The notes beneath the pieces are model-generated. The model saw only the letters and a program-made list of their open reading frames with translations, had not been told where the DNA came from and ran no database searches. A stretch of DNA of 64,000 nucleotides from Devosia marina (GTDB taxonomy: Bacteria > Pseudomonadota > Alphaproteobacteria > Rhizobiales > Devosiaceae): contig NZ_WQRF01000001.1 in assembly GCF_009758415.1 (NCBI RefSeq), positions 682,001 through 746,000 on the forward strand, given 5' to 3'. Made by a program: the position numbers and the translations under genes. This document shows positions 44,289 to 55,464 of the stretch, in pieces. Within the stretch, counting starts at the first letter, position 1; each line of letters starts with the position of its first letter.

Positions 44289-44840
44289 ATGCGTGTTGCA
44301 GCAACATTTGCCCTAGCGGCCTTTGTCACCACCGTTCCGGCCGGTGCTGCCATGGCGGCGGACCTCATTACCGTGCCCACATCGACCCAGGCCGAATTGC
44401 CCATGGTCGAGGCTGCCGGGTTTGATTGGAGCGGGTTCTACGCCGGTGTGCATGGCACTGCGCAGAACGGTTCGACCAGTGGCACGCAATACGGCCTGGG
44501 CATTCAGGCCGGCGTGAATGCCCAGTTCGACTTTTACCTGCTTGGAGCCGAAGTGGCGGTCAGCGGCCTGTTGGAGAACGGAACAGTCGGCGAAACGTCC
44601 TACGGCCAGATACTTGGTCGGGCCGGCCTGGTGGTCTCCGATAACGTGGTTGTCTATGCCGCCGGCGGCTACGGCATCGACATGGGCCCACCCAATGAGG
44701 AAGACGCCCTTCTCGGCGGCGGCGTCGAACTGGCAGTGACTGAGGATATTTCGGTACGTGCCCAATATCTGCACGGCTTCCCGCTCCAGGGCGGCAACAA
44801 CAAGAATCAGTTCACCCTGGGCGCCAGCTACCACTTCTAG
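44289..44840 (+). CDS. Outer membrane beta-barrel protein (Omp25/porin-like), copy 1
   Basis: A 183-residue exported protein with signal peptide MRVAATFALA...GAAMA and mature start ADLITVPT. The mature part begins with FDWSGFYAGVHG, typical of Omp25/Omp31-like barrels of Hyphomicrobiales, shows alternating beta strands, and ends in ASYHF with a terminal phenylalanine for insertion by the BAM complex. The ATG at 44289 follows AAGGA at good spacing; the open frame runs further upstream without meaning. It is a paralogue of the gene at 45158. Confidence 0.8.
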   Translation: MRVAATFALAAFVTTVPAGAAMAADLITVPTSTQAELPMVEAAGFDWSGFYAGVHGTAQNGSTSGTQYGLGIQAGVNAQFDFYLLGAEVAVSGLLENGTVGETSYGQILGRAGLVVSDNVVVYAAGGYGIDMGPPNEEDALLGGGVELAVTEDISVRAQYLHGFPLQGGNNKNQFTLGASYHF

Positions 44841-44862
44841 TGCCCACCCGGCATTTGTTCTC

Positions 44863-44894
44863 ATCGGCCCCGCATGCGCGCATGCGGGGCCGAT
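44863..44894. terminator. Perfect palindrome, probable terminator of the first Omp gene
   Basis: A 32-base perfect palindrome (arms 44863-44878 and 44879-44894, GC-rich core GCATGCGCGCATGC), 23 bases past the stop codon. In RNA it folds to a very stable hairpin; the T-tract after it is weak (TTGCGTTCTT). Confidence 0.55.
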
Positions 44895-45063
44895 TGCGTT
44901 CTTGGCGAAATTATGTCAGCTAAATGGCAGCGAGGCGTTCGTTGCCACAATTGCCTGCAAGAATCGCGCGGGCACGGGACGGAACGTGGCAATTGTATCA
45001 AATTGAACCAATTCCGGTGTGTTCGTGCAACACCTGCCCGGAAATGGTCATCAAATCTTATCC

Positions 45064-45085
45064 GCGCTACCAAATTTGGTGGCGC
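45064..45085. promoter_or_regulatory. Operator-like palindrome upstream of the second Omp gene
   Basis: GCGC-T-ACCAAATTTGGT-G-GCGC: a perfect 12-bp palindrome inside a 22-bp near-palindrome, 72 bases before the start codon. Probably a regulator binding site; the regulator is unknown. Confidence 0.4.
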
Positions 45086-45157
45086 GCGCTCTTGTCAGCC
45101 ACGCGCCCGTCAGGCATCTATCGGTCGACTACGGTTAACTCTATGGGAGTGCAAGAC

Positions 45158-45736
45158 ATGTTTGTACGTTCTTTGGCCATTGGCGTTTCCGCCGCGGCTC
45201 TCATGGTTGGTGGCGCTCAGGCCGCTGACCTCATCATCCCGACCACTCCGGAGCCGATCTATGCTCCGGCTGGTTTTGACTGGGAAGGCCTCTACGTCGG
45301 TGCCCGTCTCGGCGGTCAGTTCACCGGCGCTAACGCCTATGCCGGTTCCACCGCAAGCACCACCTATGGTGTGATTGGTGCTGCTGTCGGCGTGAACTTC
45401 ATTCCGATGGACCCGGTCCTGCTTGGCGTTGAAGTCACCGGCGACTACAACTGGAACAACACGGCGACCTCGACCAGCGAGTTCTTTGCGAACCTGCGCG
45501 CTGGTGCGATCGTGACCGACAACGCTCTGATCTACGCACTGGGCGGCGTTGGCTTCCAGAACAATGGCACCGCGACCGAATCCGTCTACCAGCTCGGTGG
45601 TGGCGTTGAATTCGCCGTCAACAACGTTGTTACCGTCCGTGGTGAAATCGTCGGCCAGGGCGACTTTTCGTCCGTTGGCGCTGACTCGTTCTTCGAGTCG
45701 ACCAAGGCCACCGTCGGCGTATTCTACCACTTCTAA
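45158..45736 (+). CDS. Outer membrane beta-barrel protein (Omp25/porin-like), copy 2
   Basis: A 192-residue exported barrel protein. Signal peptide MFVRSLAIGVSAAALMVGG with cleavage after AQA, mature start ADLIIPTT. It shares the pattern AGFDWEGLYVGARLG and the closing strand VGVFYHF with copy 1, so the two are diverged duplicates. The codon choice is strongly biased to C-ending and abundant codons, suggesting high expression. The ATG follows GGGAG. A strong terminator follows. Confidence 0.83.
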   Translation: MFVRSLAIGVSAAALMVGGAQAADLIIPTTPEPIYAPAGFDWEGLYVGARLGGQFTGANAYAGSTASTTYGVIGAAVGVNFIPMDPVLLGVEVTGDYNWNNTATSTSEFFANLRAGAIVTDNALIYALGGVGFQNNGTATESVYQLGGGVEFAVNNVVTVRGEIVGQGDFSSVGADSFFESTKATVGVFYHF

Positions 45737-45793
45737 GTTTGTAGTGCTCCGGGACGGCCTCCGCCCCGGAGTTCTCAATCTTGCAGCCCATCG

Positions 45794-45833
45794 CGGCGGA
45801 CCGATTCTTTCGGTCCGCCGTTTTGGTTTTTTG
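45794..45833 (+). terminator. Rho-independent terminator of the second Omp gene
   Basis: 10 to 11-bp perfect stem CGGCGGACCG / CGGTCCGCCG followed by TTTTGGTTTTTT. Confidence 0.85.
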
Positions 45834-45991
45834 GAGCGCCTAGTTCGTTTGCCGTCTGACAGATCGATCCCGCTTTTGACGATCCTCGTATAGGCGAGCC
45901 CGACATGGGCGTGCTAGCAAACTCGCGTTTGGAGCAATTCCATTGCCCTGATTGGCTCCAAGCGGGGCGGGAAGCGCGAAATATCGCCTCG

Positions 45992-46020
45992 TTGTTACAT
46001 GAATGTTTTGGTCATATTTT
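45992..46020 (+). promoter_or_regulatory. Candidate sigma70 promoter of the nuo operon
   Basis: TTGTTA, exactly 17 bases, TATTTT, in an AT-rich patch that stands out in this GC-rich DNA. It would give a leader of about 130 bases before nuoA. Confidence 0.5.
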
Positions 46021-46154
46021 CTTTCCCTTGAAACGTTTGGGGGGAAGGTCTAAGCCGTTGCCCATCACCGGCGCATCGGCCTGTTTGCCCCAATCGCAAT
46101 GTGGCCCGCGCGCTTCTCGGTCCCCTCTGGCCGGTTTGAACTTTAGGCTGCCGC

Positions 46155-46520
46155 ATGACTGAATTGCTCAGCAATTACCTGCCCATCGTCATCTTCATCG
46201 CCTTGTCTGCCTTGATTGGCGTAGCCCTTTTGGTGGCGCCGTTCCTTGTGGCAGTGAAGCGTCCCGATCCAGAAAAGGTTTCGGCCTTTGAAGCGGGCTT
46301 TGACGCGTTCAGCGATGCCCGCATGAAGGTGGATGTTCGATTCTACCTCGTGGCGATTCTCTTCATCATCTTCGATCTTGAAGTGGCATTCCTCTTTCCA
46401 TGGGCGGTCGCTTTCCGGGACGTAGGCTGGTTTGGCTTTTGGTCCATGATGATCTTCCTGGCGGTGCTGACCATCGGCTTTATCTATGAATGGCGTAAGG
46501 GAGCTCTGGAATGGGATTGA
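46155..46520 (+). CDS. nuoA: NADH-quinone oxidoreductase subunit A
   Basis: Membrane subunit of complex I. 121 residues with three transmembrane segments (about 8-30, 63-83, 91-111) and the conserved [22 protein letters not shown] loop region and [13 protein letters not shown]. First gene of the operon; nuoB starts ten bases before its end. Confidence 0.96.
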   Translation: MTELLSNYLPIVIFIALSALIGVALLVAPFLVAVKRPDPEKVSAFEAGFDAFSDARMKVDVRFYLVAILFIIFDLEVAFLFPWAVAFRDVGWFGFWSMMIFLAVLTIGFIYEWRKGALEWD

Positions 46521-47092
46521 GCCCGTCCAGTTCGACACTGGTTTCTCCGCAGCCCACGGGTGCGATCGATCCGGCAACTGGCAAGCCTGTTGGTGCGGAT
46601 GATCCGTTCTTCGCCGGCGTTAACAATGAGTTGGCCGACAAGGGTTTTCTTGTGACCACCGTGTCGCAACTCATCACCTGGGCCCGTACCGGCTCGTTGA
46701 TGTGGATGCAGACCGGCCTGGCCTGTTGCGCTGTCGAAATGATGCAGATGTCGATGCCGCGCTACGACATCGAGCGCTTCGGCACGGCCCCGCGCGCCTC
46801 GCCGCGCCAGTCCGACGTTCTGATTGTTGCGGGAACTCTGACCAACAAGATGGCGCCAGCTCTGCGCAAGGTCTATGACCAGATGCCTGAGCCGCGCTAC
46901 GTGATCTCCATGGGCAGCTGCGCCAATGGCGGCGGCTATTACCATTATTCCTATTCCGTGGTGCGCGGTTGCGACCGGGTGCTGCCTGTCGACGTCTATG
47001 TCCCGGGCTGTCCGCCGACGGCAGAAGCGCTTCTTTACGGCATTCTTCTTCTGCAGAAGAAGATTCGCCGCGACGGTACGATCGAACGATAG
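46511..47092 (+). CDS. nuoB: NADH-quinone oxidoreductase subunit B
   Basis: Holds cluster N2, the last Fe-S centre before quinone. 193 residues; cysteine ligands lie in [20 protein letters not shown] and [14 protein letters not shown]. Overlaps nuoA by ten bases, implying coupled translation. Confidence 0.97.
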   Translation: MGLSPSSSTLVSPQPTGAIDPATGKPVGADDPFFAGVNNELADKGFLVTTVSQLITWARTGSLMWMQTGLACCAVEMMQMSMPRYDIERFGTAPRASPRQSDVLIVAGTLTNKMAPALRKVYDQMPEPRYVISMGSCANGGGYYHYSYSVVRGCDRVLPVDVYVPGCPPTAEALLYGILLLQKKIRRDGTIER

Positions 47093-47101
47093 GGCAGGGG
47101 C

Positions 47102-47731
47102 ATGGACGAAACTGTTGTCGAGCCGATTGCTGTCGACCCGCTGGTTACGCTTGGCGAGCACGTTGCGGCGTCCCTGGGTGACGCCGTCCTGGGTTTTGAA
47201 GTGGCCTTCGGTGACCTGACCGTCACCGTTGCGCGTGATTCCATCGTCAATGTGGCGACATTCCTGCGCGATGATCCGAAATGTCGTTTCATCAGCTTTG
47301 TCGATGTTTGCGGCGCGGACTATCCTGCGCGCGAATTCCGCTTCGATGTGGTCTATCACTTCCTGAGCCCGCATTTGAATCATCGCATCCGGGTTAAACT
47401 GGAAGCCGATGATGCGACGCCCGTCCCCTCCATCTGCGACGTCTTTGCCGGCGCCAACTGGTTCGAGCGCGAAGTATATGACCTTTACGGCGTGCTGTTC
47501 TCCGGACATCCCGATCTGCGTCGTATCCTGACGGACTATGGCTTCGATGGTCACCCGCTGCGCAAGGACTTCCCGCTGACCGGCTTCGTCGAGGTCCGCT
47601 ATGACGAAGAGCGCAAGCGTGTGGTCTATGAGCCAGTAACTCTGGCCCAGGAATTCCGATCGTTCGATTATTTGTCGCCTTGGGAGGGTACGGATTACGT
47701 GCTTCCGGGTGACGAGAAGGCGAAGAACTGA
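47102..47731 (+). CDS. nuoC: NADH-quinone oxidoreductase subunit C
   Basis: Hydrophilic 30-kDa-type subunit of the peripheral arm, 209 residues. Signature [20 protein letters not shown] followed by [20 protein letters not shown]. It is separate from nuoD, unlike the fused NuoCD of enterobacteria. Its stop overlaps the nuoD start by one base. Confidence 0.96.
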   Translation: MDETVVEPIAVDPLVTLGEHVAASLGDAVLGFEVAFGDLTVTVARDSIVNVATFLRDDPKCRFISFVDVCGADYPAREFRFDVVYHFLSPHLNHRIRVKLEADDATPVPSICDVFAGANWFEREVYDLYGVLFSGHPDLRRILTDYGFDGHPLRKDFPLTGFVEVRYDEERKRVVYEPVTLAQEFRSFDYLSPWEGTDYVLPGDEKAKN

Positions 47732-48921
47732 TGTCTGAAGTCGACGTTCGCAACTTCACTCTGAACTTTGGCCCGGTGCACCCCTCGGCGCACGGCGTGC
47801 TGCGCATGATCCTTGAGCTCGATGGCGAGCTGGTCGAGCGCGTCGATCCGCATGTCGGACTGCTGCATCGCGGCACTGAGAAGCTGATCGAGTACAAGAC
47901 CTATCTGCAGGCCGTTCCCTATTTCGACCGCCTCGATTACGTGGCGCCGATGAATCAGGAGCACGCCTTTGCCCTGGCCGTTGAGCGTATGCTCGAGCTT
48001 GAGGTACCGCGTCGTGGCCAGCTCATTCGCGTGCTCTACGCTGAAATTGGCCGCCTCCTGGCGCACCTGATGAACGTAACCACCCAGGCCATGGACATTG
48101 GCGCGCTCACCCCGCCGCTCTGGGGCTTTGAGCAGCGCGAAAAACTCATGGTCTTTTATGAGCGCGCATCGGGCGCCCGCATGCATGCCGCCTATTTCCG
48201 TCCCGGTGGAGTCCATCAGGATCTGCCGCAGGCGCTGATCGACGATATCGCCGTGTTTTGCGACGAATTCCCGGCGGCCCTCAAGGACATCGACACGCTG
48301 CTCACCGGCAACCGCATCTTCAAGCAGCGCAATGTCGATATCGGCGTCGTGCCGCTCGAGGAGGCTTGGGGCCGTGGGTTTTCCGGTGTCATGGTGCGCG
48401 CGTCCGGCGCGGCCTGGGACTTGCGCAAAAGCCAGCCCTATGACGCCTATGCCGAGATGGAATTCGACATTCCGGTCGGCTCCAATGGCGATTGCTATGA
48501 CCGCTACCTGATTCGCATGGAAGAAATGCGCCAGGCCAACGAAATCATGCGCCAGTGCGTGAAGAAGTTGAATGCACCGGACGGCAAGGGCCCCGTGTCC
48601 TCGACCGACGGCAAGGTAGTCCCGCCCTCGCGTGGCGAGATGAAGCAGTCCATGGAGGCGCTCATCCACCACTTCAAGCTCTATACTGAAGGGTTCAAGG
48701 TGCCGGCTGGCGAGATTTACGCCGCCGTCGAAGCCCCCAAGGGTGAGTTTGGCGTCTATTTGGTGTCCGACGGCACCAATAAGCCCTATCGCTGCCACAT
48801 CCGTGCGCCGGGCTTCGCCCATCTCAGCGCCATGGACTATCTCTGCCGCAAACACATGCTGGCAGACGTGACCGCGATCCTGGGGTCGATTGATATTGTG
48901 TTCGGAGAGGTGGATCGCTGA
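47731..48921 (+). CDS. nuoD: NADH-quinone oxidoreductase subunit D
   Basis: 49-kDa-type subunit forming the quinone pocket with NuoB. 396 residues with [20 protein letters not shown] (quinone-site histidine), [20 protein letters not shown] and the closing DIVFGEVDR. Starts on the last base of nuoC and ends on the first base of nuoE. Confidence 0.97.
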   Translation: MSEVDVRNFTLNFGPVHPSAHGVLRMILELDGELVERVDPHVGLLHRGTEKLIEYKTYLQAVPYFDRLDYVAPMNQEHAFALAVERMLELEVPRRGQLIRVLYAEIGRLLAHLMNVTTQAMDIGALTPPLWGFEQREKLMVFYERASGARMHAAYFRPGGVHQDLPQALIDDIAVFCDEFPAALKDIDTLLTGNRIFKQRNVDIGVVPLEEAWGRGFSGVMVRASGAAWDLRKSQPYDAYAEMEFDIPVGSNGDCYDRYLIRMEEMRQANEIMRQCVKKLNAPDGKGPVSSTDGKVVPPSRGEMKQSMEALIHHFKLYTEGFKVPAGEIYAAVEAPKGEFGVYLVSDGTNKPYRCHIRAPGFAHLSAMDYLCRKHMLADVTAILGSIDIVFGEVDR

Positions 48922-50237
48922 TGTCTACGCGACGCCTTGCAGACGAGTCGGTGCAGCCGGCGAGCTTTGCGTTCAACGCTGAGAATCAGGCCTGGGCCGA
49001 AAAGCGCATCGCGCTTTACCCGGCGGGCCGTCAGCAGTCTGCCGTCATCCCGCTGCTCATGCGTGCGCAGGATCAGGATGGCTGGGTCACCCGTGCGACC
49101 ATCGAAAAGGTCGCCGAGATGCTGGATATGCCCTATATCCGCGTGCTCGAAGTGGCGACCTTCTACACCCAGTTCCAGCTCCAGCCCGTGGGCAAGAACG
49201 CTCATATCCAGGTCTGTGGCACCACGCCTTGTATGCTGCGTGGAGCTGAGGGGCTGATTGAGGTCTGCAAGAACAAGATCCATCCCGAGCCGCACCATCT
49301 CAATGAAGATGGCACAATGAGCTGGGAGGAGGTCGAGTGCCTCGGGGCCTGCGTGAACGCTCCCATGGTGATGATCTATCACGACGTTTACGAAGACCTG
49401 ACGCCCGAGCGCATGGAAGAAATCGTGGACGCCTTTGCCGCTGGCAAAGGTGACACCATCGAGCCCGGCCCGCAGATCGAGCGTCAGACCTCTGCCGCCA
49501 TCGGTGGCCGCACCACATTGCTCGAGCAGCCGACGGCCAAGCGCGAAAAATTCGTGCCGCCACCGGCGCCCGAGGCAGAAGCGGCACCCGCCGCTGCACC
49601 GGCAGCCAAGACTGAGCCCGACACTGCGGCAAAGCCCAAGGATGTGGCCGCCGAGAACGCGCCGGCCATCAAGGGCACCCCGAAGCAAGCCAAGGTCAGC
49701 CAGGCCAAGGCCGAAGCCGAACGCAAATCGGCAGATTCCGCCGCCAAGGCTACCGGCAAGCCGAACACTGCCATGCGCGAAGGTGCCACCGGCGCCGAGT
49801 CGCACGCGGAAGCCGTCGACGATGGCAAGGCCGTGGGCAAGAAGAAGGCCGCCGAGCCCGCCGAAGGCGGCGCATCGGCTTCGGTCAAGAAGTCTAAGCC
49901 TGTGGCAAAGGCCCCCGCGGCCAATCCCAAGGAGGTCACCCCGACCGCCGAGAAGGGGGGCGACTCGACGCCCTTGTTCGAGCGGCCGGAAGGTCCAGCC
50001 GATGATCTGAAACTGATCTCGGGCGTCGGTCCGGTGATTGAGCGCAAGCTCAATGCTCTGGGCATCACTCGCTATGACCAGATCGCAAAGTTCAAGAAGG
50101 CCGACATTACCCGTGTCGACGACGTCCTGAACTTCAAGGGTCGTATCGAGCGTGACGACTGGCTCAAGCAGGCCAAGGCGCTCGCCAAGGGCGGCGCTGA
50201 GGAATATCGCAAGGTATTCGGGAAGGACCCGCGCTAA
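48921..50237 (+). CDS. nuoE: NADH-quinone oxidoreductase subunit E with long C-terminal extension
   Basis: 24-kDa-type subunit carrying the 2Fe-2S cluster N1a: cysteines in [14 protein letters not shown] and [13 protein letters not shown]. The core is about 190 residues, but this protein has 438. Residues about 190-355 are a low-complexity alanine, proline and lysine-rich linker, and residues about 361-438 form a domain with [20 protein letters not shown], resembling a helix-hairpin-helix fold seen at the C-terminus of some alphaproteobacterial NuoE proteins. Its role in complex I is unknown. Confidence 0.94.
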   Translation: MSTRRLADESVQPASFAFNAENQAWAEKRIALYPAGRQQSAVIPLLMRAQDQDGWVTRATIEKVAEMLDMPYIRVLEVATFYTQFQLQPVGKNAHIQVCGTTPCMLRGAEGLIEVCKNKIHPEPHHLNEDGTMSWEEVECLGACVNAPMVMIYHDVYEDLTPERMEEIVDAFAAGKGDTIEPGPQIERQTSAAIGGRTTLLEQPTAKREKFVPPPAPEAEAAPAAAPAAKTEPDTAAKPKDVAAENAPAIKGTPKQAKVSQAKAEAERKSADSAAKATGKPNTAMREGATGAESHAEAVDDGKAVGKKKAAEPAEGGASASVKKSKPVAKAPAANPKEVTPTAEKGGDSTPLFERPEGPADDLKLISGVGPVIERKLNALGITRYDQIAKFKKADITRVDDVLNFKGRIERDDWLKQAKALAKGGAEEYRKVFGKDPR

Positions 50238-50441
50238 ATGACCATTGGTGGCATCGATTTTCGGGCTCTGACGATCGCGGACTACGCAGTTGGCGTGGTC
50301 TATGCGGTGCTGGGCACGTTCATCGTCACCGGCTTTGAAATGGTTCTCAATATTGCATTGCCCAGCTTCGTGGCTGCGGCAGTGGGGGCAGCGATTGGTA
50401 TCGCTGCCTGGTTTGTCTTTTTGTTGAAGCGGAAAAGCTGA
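50238..50441 (+). CDS. Small membrane protein between nuoE and nuoF (67 aa)
   Basis: A 67-residue protein with two hydrophobic segments (about 14-37, [20 protein letters not shown], and 40-62, [19 protein letters not shown]) and a basic end LLKRKS. It begins immediately after the nuoE stop and nuoF begins two bases after its own stop, so it is translated with the complex I genes. No family recognised. It may be an accessory subunit or assembly protein of complex I; that is inference from position. Confidence 0.8.
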   Translation: MTIGGIDFRALTIADYAVGVVYAVLGTFIVTGFEMVLNIALPSFVAAAVGAAIGIAAWFVFLLKRKS

Positions 50442-50443
50442 TC

Positions 50444-51751
<1,308 letters not shown>

Positions 51752-51755
51752 GACC

Positions 51756-53858
51756 ATGGCAAATCTCAAAGTCGACGGGCAGCTCATCGAAGTCCCCGAT
51801 CATTACACCCTGATGCAGGCCGCCGAGGCCGCTGGCGCCGAAATTCCGCGCTTCTGCTACCACGAGCGCCTGTCGGTCGCCGGCAATTGCCGCATGTGCC
51901 TGGTGGAAGTGAAGGGTGGCCCGCCAAAGCCACAGGCCTCGTGCGCCATGTCCGTCAAGGATCTGCGTCCCGGCCCGAACGGCGAACCGCCCGAAATGTT
52001 TACCAACACGCCCATGGTCAAGAAGGCCCGTGAAGGTGTGATGGAATTCCTGCTCATCAACCACCCGCTCGATTGCCCGATATGCGATCAGGGGGGCGAG
52101 TGCGACCTGCAGGACCAGGCCATGGCCTATGGCGTTTCCGGTTCGCGTTTCGCTGAGAACAAGCGCGCAGTCGAAGACAAATACATGGGCCCGCTGATCA
52201 AGACGGTGATGAACCGCTGCATTCACTGCACGCGTTGCGTTCGCTTCACCACCGAAGTCGCCGGCATTTCCGAGCTGGGTCTCTTGGGTCGCGGCGAAGA
52301 CGCCGAGATCACTCCCTATCTCGAGCGCGCGCTGACCAGCGAGCTGCAGGGCAATGTCATCGACCTCTGCCCGGTCGGTGCATTGACCTCCAAGCCTTAC
52401 GCATTCAACGCCCGGCCCTGGGAGCTGACCAAGACCGAATCCATCGACGTGATGGATGCTGTCGGTTCGGCCATCCGCGTCGATAGCCGTGGCCGCGAAG
52501 TCATGCGCATTCTGCCGCGCATTAACGAGGCCATCAACGAAGAATGGATCTCGGACAAGACCCGCTTTATCTGGGATGGCCTCAAGAGCCAGCGCCTGGA
52601 CCGCCCCTATGTGCGCAAGTCCGGCAAGTTGCAGGCCGCCACCTGGGAAGAGGCGCTCGCCGCCGTTTCTACCAAGGTCAAGAAGGCCGGCAACAAGGTC
52701 GGCGCCATTGCCGGTGATCTCGCCGCTGTCGAGGAAATGTATGCCCTCAAGGGCCTGCTCGCCTCGATCGGGTCGGGCATGACCGATGTGCGCCCCGCCA
52801 TGTCGGGTATTGACCCCTCCATGCCGCGCTCGGCCTATCTGTTCAACCCGACCATTGCCGGGATCGAACAGGCCGACGCCATCCTCATCATCGGTGCCAA
52901 CCCGCGCAAGGAAGCGTCGCTGATCAATGCGCGCATCCGCAAGACCTGGCGCGCCACCAACCTGCCCATCGCCGTCATCGGCGAGCAGGCTGATCTCACA
53001 TACGCTTACGAATATCTGGGTTCGGGCTTCGAAACGCTCACCGATCTTGCCGATGGCAAGGGCGCTTTCGCCGAAACCCTCAAAAACGCCAAACGCCCCC
53101 TGGTCATTGTGGGCGAAGGCGCTGTCTCGCATGCCGAACTCGGCAAGCAGGCCGGTCGTGACACAATCGCGCTTGCGGCCAAGCTCGCCACCGGCGCCAA
53201 TGTCGAAGGCGACTGGAACGGCTTTGCGCTGCTGCACAATGCGGCCAGCCGCGTTGGTGGCCTCGATATCGGTTTCGTGCCGCATGACGGCGGCGTCTGC
53301 TCGGCCGACCAGATCGCTCTGGCCGGCAAGGGTGAACTTGACGTTCTCTTCCTGCTCGGCGCGGACGAATACGACATGTCGGCCATGGGTAAGGCCTTCG
53401 TGGTCTATATCGGCTCGCATGGCGACAAGGGCGCACATCGCGCCGACGTCATCCTTCCAGCCGCGACCTATACGGAGAAGTCCGGCACCTATGTGAACAC
53501 CGAGGGCCGCGTGCAGGTCACCACCCGCGCCGTATTCCCGCCGGGCGACGCCAGGGAAGACTGGGCCATCATTCGCGCCCTTTCCGGCGCCATCGGCAAG
53601 CCGCTGCCCTACAATTCGCTGGCCCAGCTCCGTGCCTCGCTCTATGCGGAGTTCCCGCATCTGGCGCACATCGATGAAATTACGCCCGGTTCGGCGGCGG
53701 AAGTGGCCAAGCTCGGCAAGGCCGCCATCAAGACCAAGTCGGCACCTTTCGTGTCGCCGGTCACAGACTTCTATCTCAGCAATCCGATTGCCCGCGCCTC
53801 GGCCACAATGGCCGAATGCGCCCAGATGGCCGCTGGTTTGCGGCAGGCGGCGGAGTAG
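51756..53858 (+). CDS. nuoG: NADH-quinone oxidoreductase subunit G
   Basis: 75-kDa-type subunit with clusters N1b, N4 and N5. 700 residues: N-terminal ferredoxin (RFCYHERLSVAGNCRMCL), the histidine/cysteine motif HPLDCPICDQGGECDLQD, NRCIHCTRCVRFTTEVAG, then a molybdopterin-oxidoreductase-like domain. The ATG at 51756 follows GGAG and gives the normal MANLKVDGQLIEVPD; the longer open frame overlaps nuoF. Confidence 0.96.
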   Translation: MANLKVDGQLIEVPDHYTLMQAAEAAGAEIPRFCYHERLSVAGNCRMCLVEVKGGPPKPQASCAMSVKDLRPGPNGEPPEMFTNTPMVKKAREGVMEFLLINHPLDCPICDQGGECDLQDQAMAYGVSGSRFAENKRAVEDKYMGPLIKTVMNRCIHCTRCVRFTTEVAGISELGLLGRGEDAEITPYLERALTSELQGNVIDLCPVGALTSKPYAFNARPWELTKTESIDVMDAVGSAIRVDSRGREVMRILPRINEAINEEWISDKTRFIWDGLKSQRLDRPYVRKSGKLQAATWEEALAAVSTKVKKAGNKVGAIAGDLAAVEEMYALKGLLASIGSGMTDVRPAMSGIDPSMPRSAYLFNPTIAGIEQADAILIIGANPRKEASLINARIRKTWRATNLPIAVIGEQADLTYAYEYLGSGFETLTDLADGKGAFAETLKNAKRPLVIVGEGAVSHAELGKQAGRDTIALAAKLATGANVEGDWNGFALLHNAASRVGGLDIGFVPHDGGVCSADQIALAGKGELDVLFLLGADEYDMSAMGKAFVVYIGSHGDKGAHRADVILPAATYTEKSGTYVNTEGRVQVTTRAVFPPGDAREDWAIIRALSGAIGKPLPYNSLAQLRASLYAEFPHLAHIDEITPGSAAEVAKLGKAAIKTKSAPFVSPVTDFYLSNPIARASATMAECAQMAAGLRQAAE

Positions 53859-53867
53859 GGGAGCACA

Positions 53868-54965
53868 ATGGACTTTATTCTCTCCGCCCTCGATTATCTG
53901 CTGGGCATCCCCTTCCTTGGATGGGGTGAACAGATCGGATTCGTCTATAAGGCGCTTGCACTGCTTGTTGGCCTCTTGATCTTCACGGCCTTCATCCTGT
54001 TGGGCGACCGCAAGGTCTGGGCTGCCGTGCAGATGCGCCGTGGTCCCAACGTTGTCGGCCCCTTTGGTCTGCTGCAATCCTTTGCCGACCTGATCAAGTT
54101 CGGAGTCAAGGAAGCGGTCATTCCCGCCGGCGCCGACAAGGTGCTGTTCCTGCTCGCGCCGCTGATCACAGCAACGCTTGCCCTGGCCGGTTGGGCGGTT
54201 GTGCCGGTGGACAATGGCTGGGCCATGGCCAATATCAATATCGGCATTCTCTACCTGCTCGGTATTTCCTCGCTTGGCGTCTATGGCGTCATCATCGGCG
54301 GCTGGGCCTCCAACTCGAAATACCCCTTCTTCGGCGCGCTGCGCGCTGCCGCCCAGATGGTGTCCTACGAAGTCTCGATCGGCCTCGTCATCATCACCGT
54401 GTTGCTCTGCGTTGGGTCGCTGAACCTCAATGACATCGTCATCGCTCAGTCCGAGATGGGTCTTGCCCATGCCCTGGGCGTGCCGTGGCTCTCGTTCCTG
54501 AATTGGTTCTGGCTGCCGCTATTCCCGATGTTCGTGGTGTTCTACATTTCGGCCCTGGCTGAAACCAACCGTCCGCCTTTCGACATGGTCGAAGGCGAAT
54601 CCGAGCTGGTTGCCGGGTTCATGACCGAGTACTCCTCCACGCCCTACCTGCTGTTCATGCTGGGTGAGTACATCGCCATCCTGCTCATGTGCGCCATGAC
54701 CACCATCCTGTTCCTGGGTGGTTGGGCCGCACCGATCGACCTGCCGCCGTTCACCTGGATTCCGGGGGTCATCTGGTTCTTCATCAAGGTAACTCTCGTC
54801 TTCTTCATGTTTGCCATGGCAAAGGCCATTGTGCCCCGCTATCGCTACGACCAGCTCATGCGGATCGGTTGGAAGCTGTTCCTGCCGCTCTCCCTGCTCA
54901 TGGTCGTGATCGTCGCTTTTGTTCTCCAGCTCACCGGCTGGGGCTGGCACGGGGGGATTGCCTGA
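53868..54965 (+). CDS. nuoH: NADH-quinone oxidoreductase subunit H
   Basis: ND1-type membrane subunit at the junction with the peripheral arm, lining the quinone tunnel. 365 residues with eight or nine transmembrane segments; signatures [20 protein letters not shown] and [20 protein letters not shown]. Its stop overlaps the nuoI start (TGATG). Confidence 0.97.
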   Translation: MDFILSALDYLLGIPFLGWGEQIGFVYKALALLVGLLIFTAFILLGDRKVWAAVQMRRGPNVVGPFGLLQSFADLIKFGVKEAVIPAGADKVLFLLAPLITATLALAGWAVVPVDNGWAMANINIGILYLLGISSLGVYGVIIGGWASNSKYPFFGALRAAAQMVSYEVSIGLVIITVLLCVGSLNLNDIVIAQSEMGLAHALGVPWLSFLNWFWLPLFPMFVVFYISALAETNRPPFDMVEGESELVAGFMTEYSSTPYLLFMLGEYIAILLMCAMTTILFLGGWAAPIDLPPFTWIPGVIWFFIKVTLVFFMFAMAKAIVPRYRYDQLMRIGWKLFLPLSLLMVVIVAFVLQLTGWGWHGGIA

Positions 54966-55453
54966 TGCGCGCCGGACAACTGATCAACAAGCTGCTCCTT
55001 ACCGAATTCGTCACGGCCTTCTTTCTGGCCATGCGCTATTTCTTCGGGGCCAAGCCGACCATCAACTATCCGTTCGAAAAGGGTGCCGTGTCGCCGCGTT
55101 TCCGGGGCGAACATGCCTTGCGCCGCTACCCCAACGGGGAAGAGCGCTGCATCGCGTGTAAGCTGTGCGAAGCTATTTGCCCGGCCCAGGCCATCACAAT
55201 CGAGGCCGGCCCGCGCCAGAATGACGGCACCCGCCGTACCGTGCGCTACGACATCGACATGGTGAAGTGCATCTATTGCGGCTTCTGCCAGGAAGCCTGC
55301 CCGGTCGATGCCATCGTTGAAGGTCCGAATTTCGAATTCGCAACAGAAACGCGCGAGGAACTCTACTTCTCCAAGGAGAAGCTCCTTGCCAACGGTGACC
55401 GGTGGGAGCGTGAAATCGCTGCCAACCTGGCTGCCGACGCGCCTTATCGCTGA
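54965..55453 (+). CDS. nuoI: NADH-quinone oxidoreductase subunit I
   Basis: Ferredoxin-like subunit with two 4Fe-4S clusters (N6a, N6b). 162 residues from the ATG overlapping the nuoH stop: [16 protein letters not shown] and [16 protein letters not shown], each with four cysteines. Confidence 0.96.
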   Translation: MRAGQLINKLLLTEFVTAFFLAMRYFFGAKPTINYPFEKGAVSPRFRGEHALRRYPNGEERCIACKLCEAICPAQAITIEAGPRQNDGTRRTVRYDIDMVKCIYCGFCQEACPVDAIVEGPNFEFATETREELYFSKEKLLANGDRWEREIAANLAADAPYR

Positions 55454-55464
55454 GAGGGAAGAGC

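Larger units (their letters stand above)
44841..45157. other. Intergenic region between the two outer membrane protein genes
   Basis: 316 bases without a recognisable gene. It holds a 32-base perfect palindrome just after the first gene and a palindrome at 45064-45085 before the second; the rest shows nothing I can assign. Confidence 0.5.
45737..46154. other. Intergenic region between Omp gene and nuo operon
   Basis: 418 bases with a terminator (45794-45833), a 10-bp hairpin (CGTTTGGAGC at 45926-45935 with GCTCCAAGCG at 45955-45964, one G-U pair) and a promoter-like sequence at 45992-46020. No gene recognised. Confidence 0.5.

Noticed and set aside
45905..46162. 85-residue plus-strand frame just before nuoA
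   Set aside because: It spans the promoter-like TTGTTA-N17-TATTTT and ends inside nuoA; no recognisable product.
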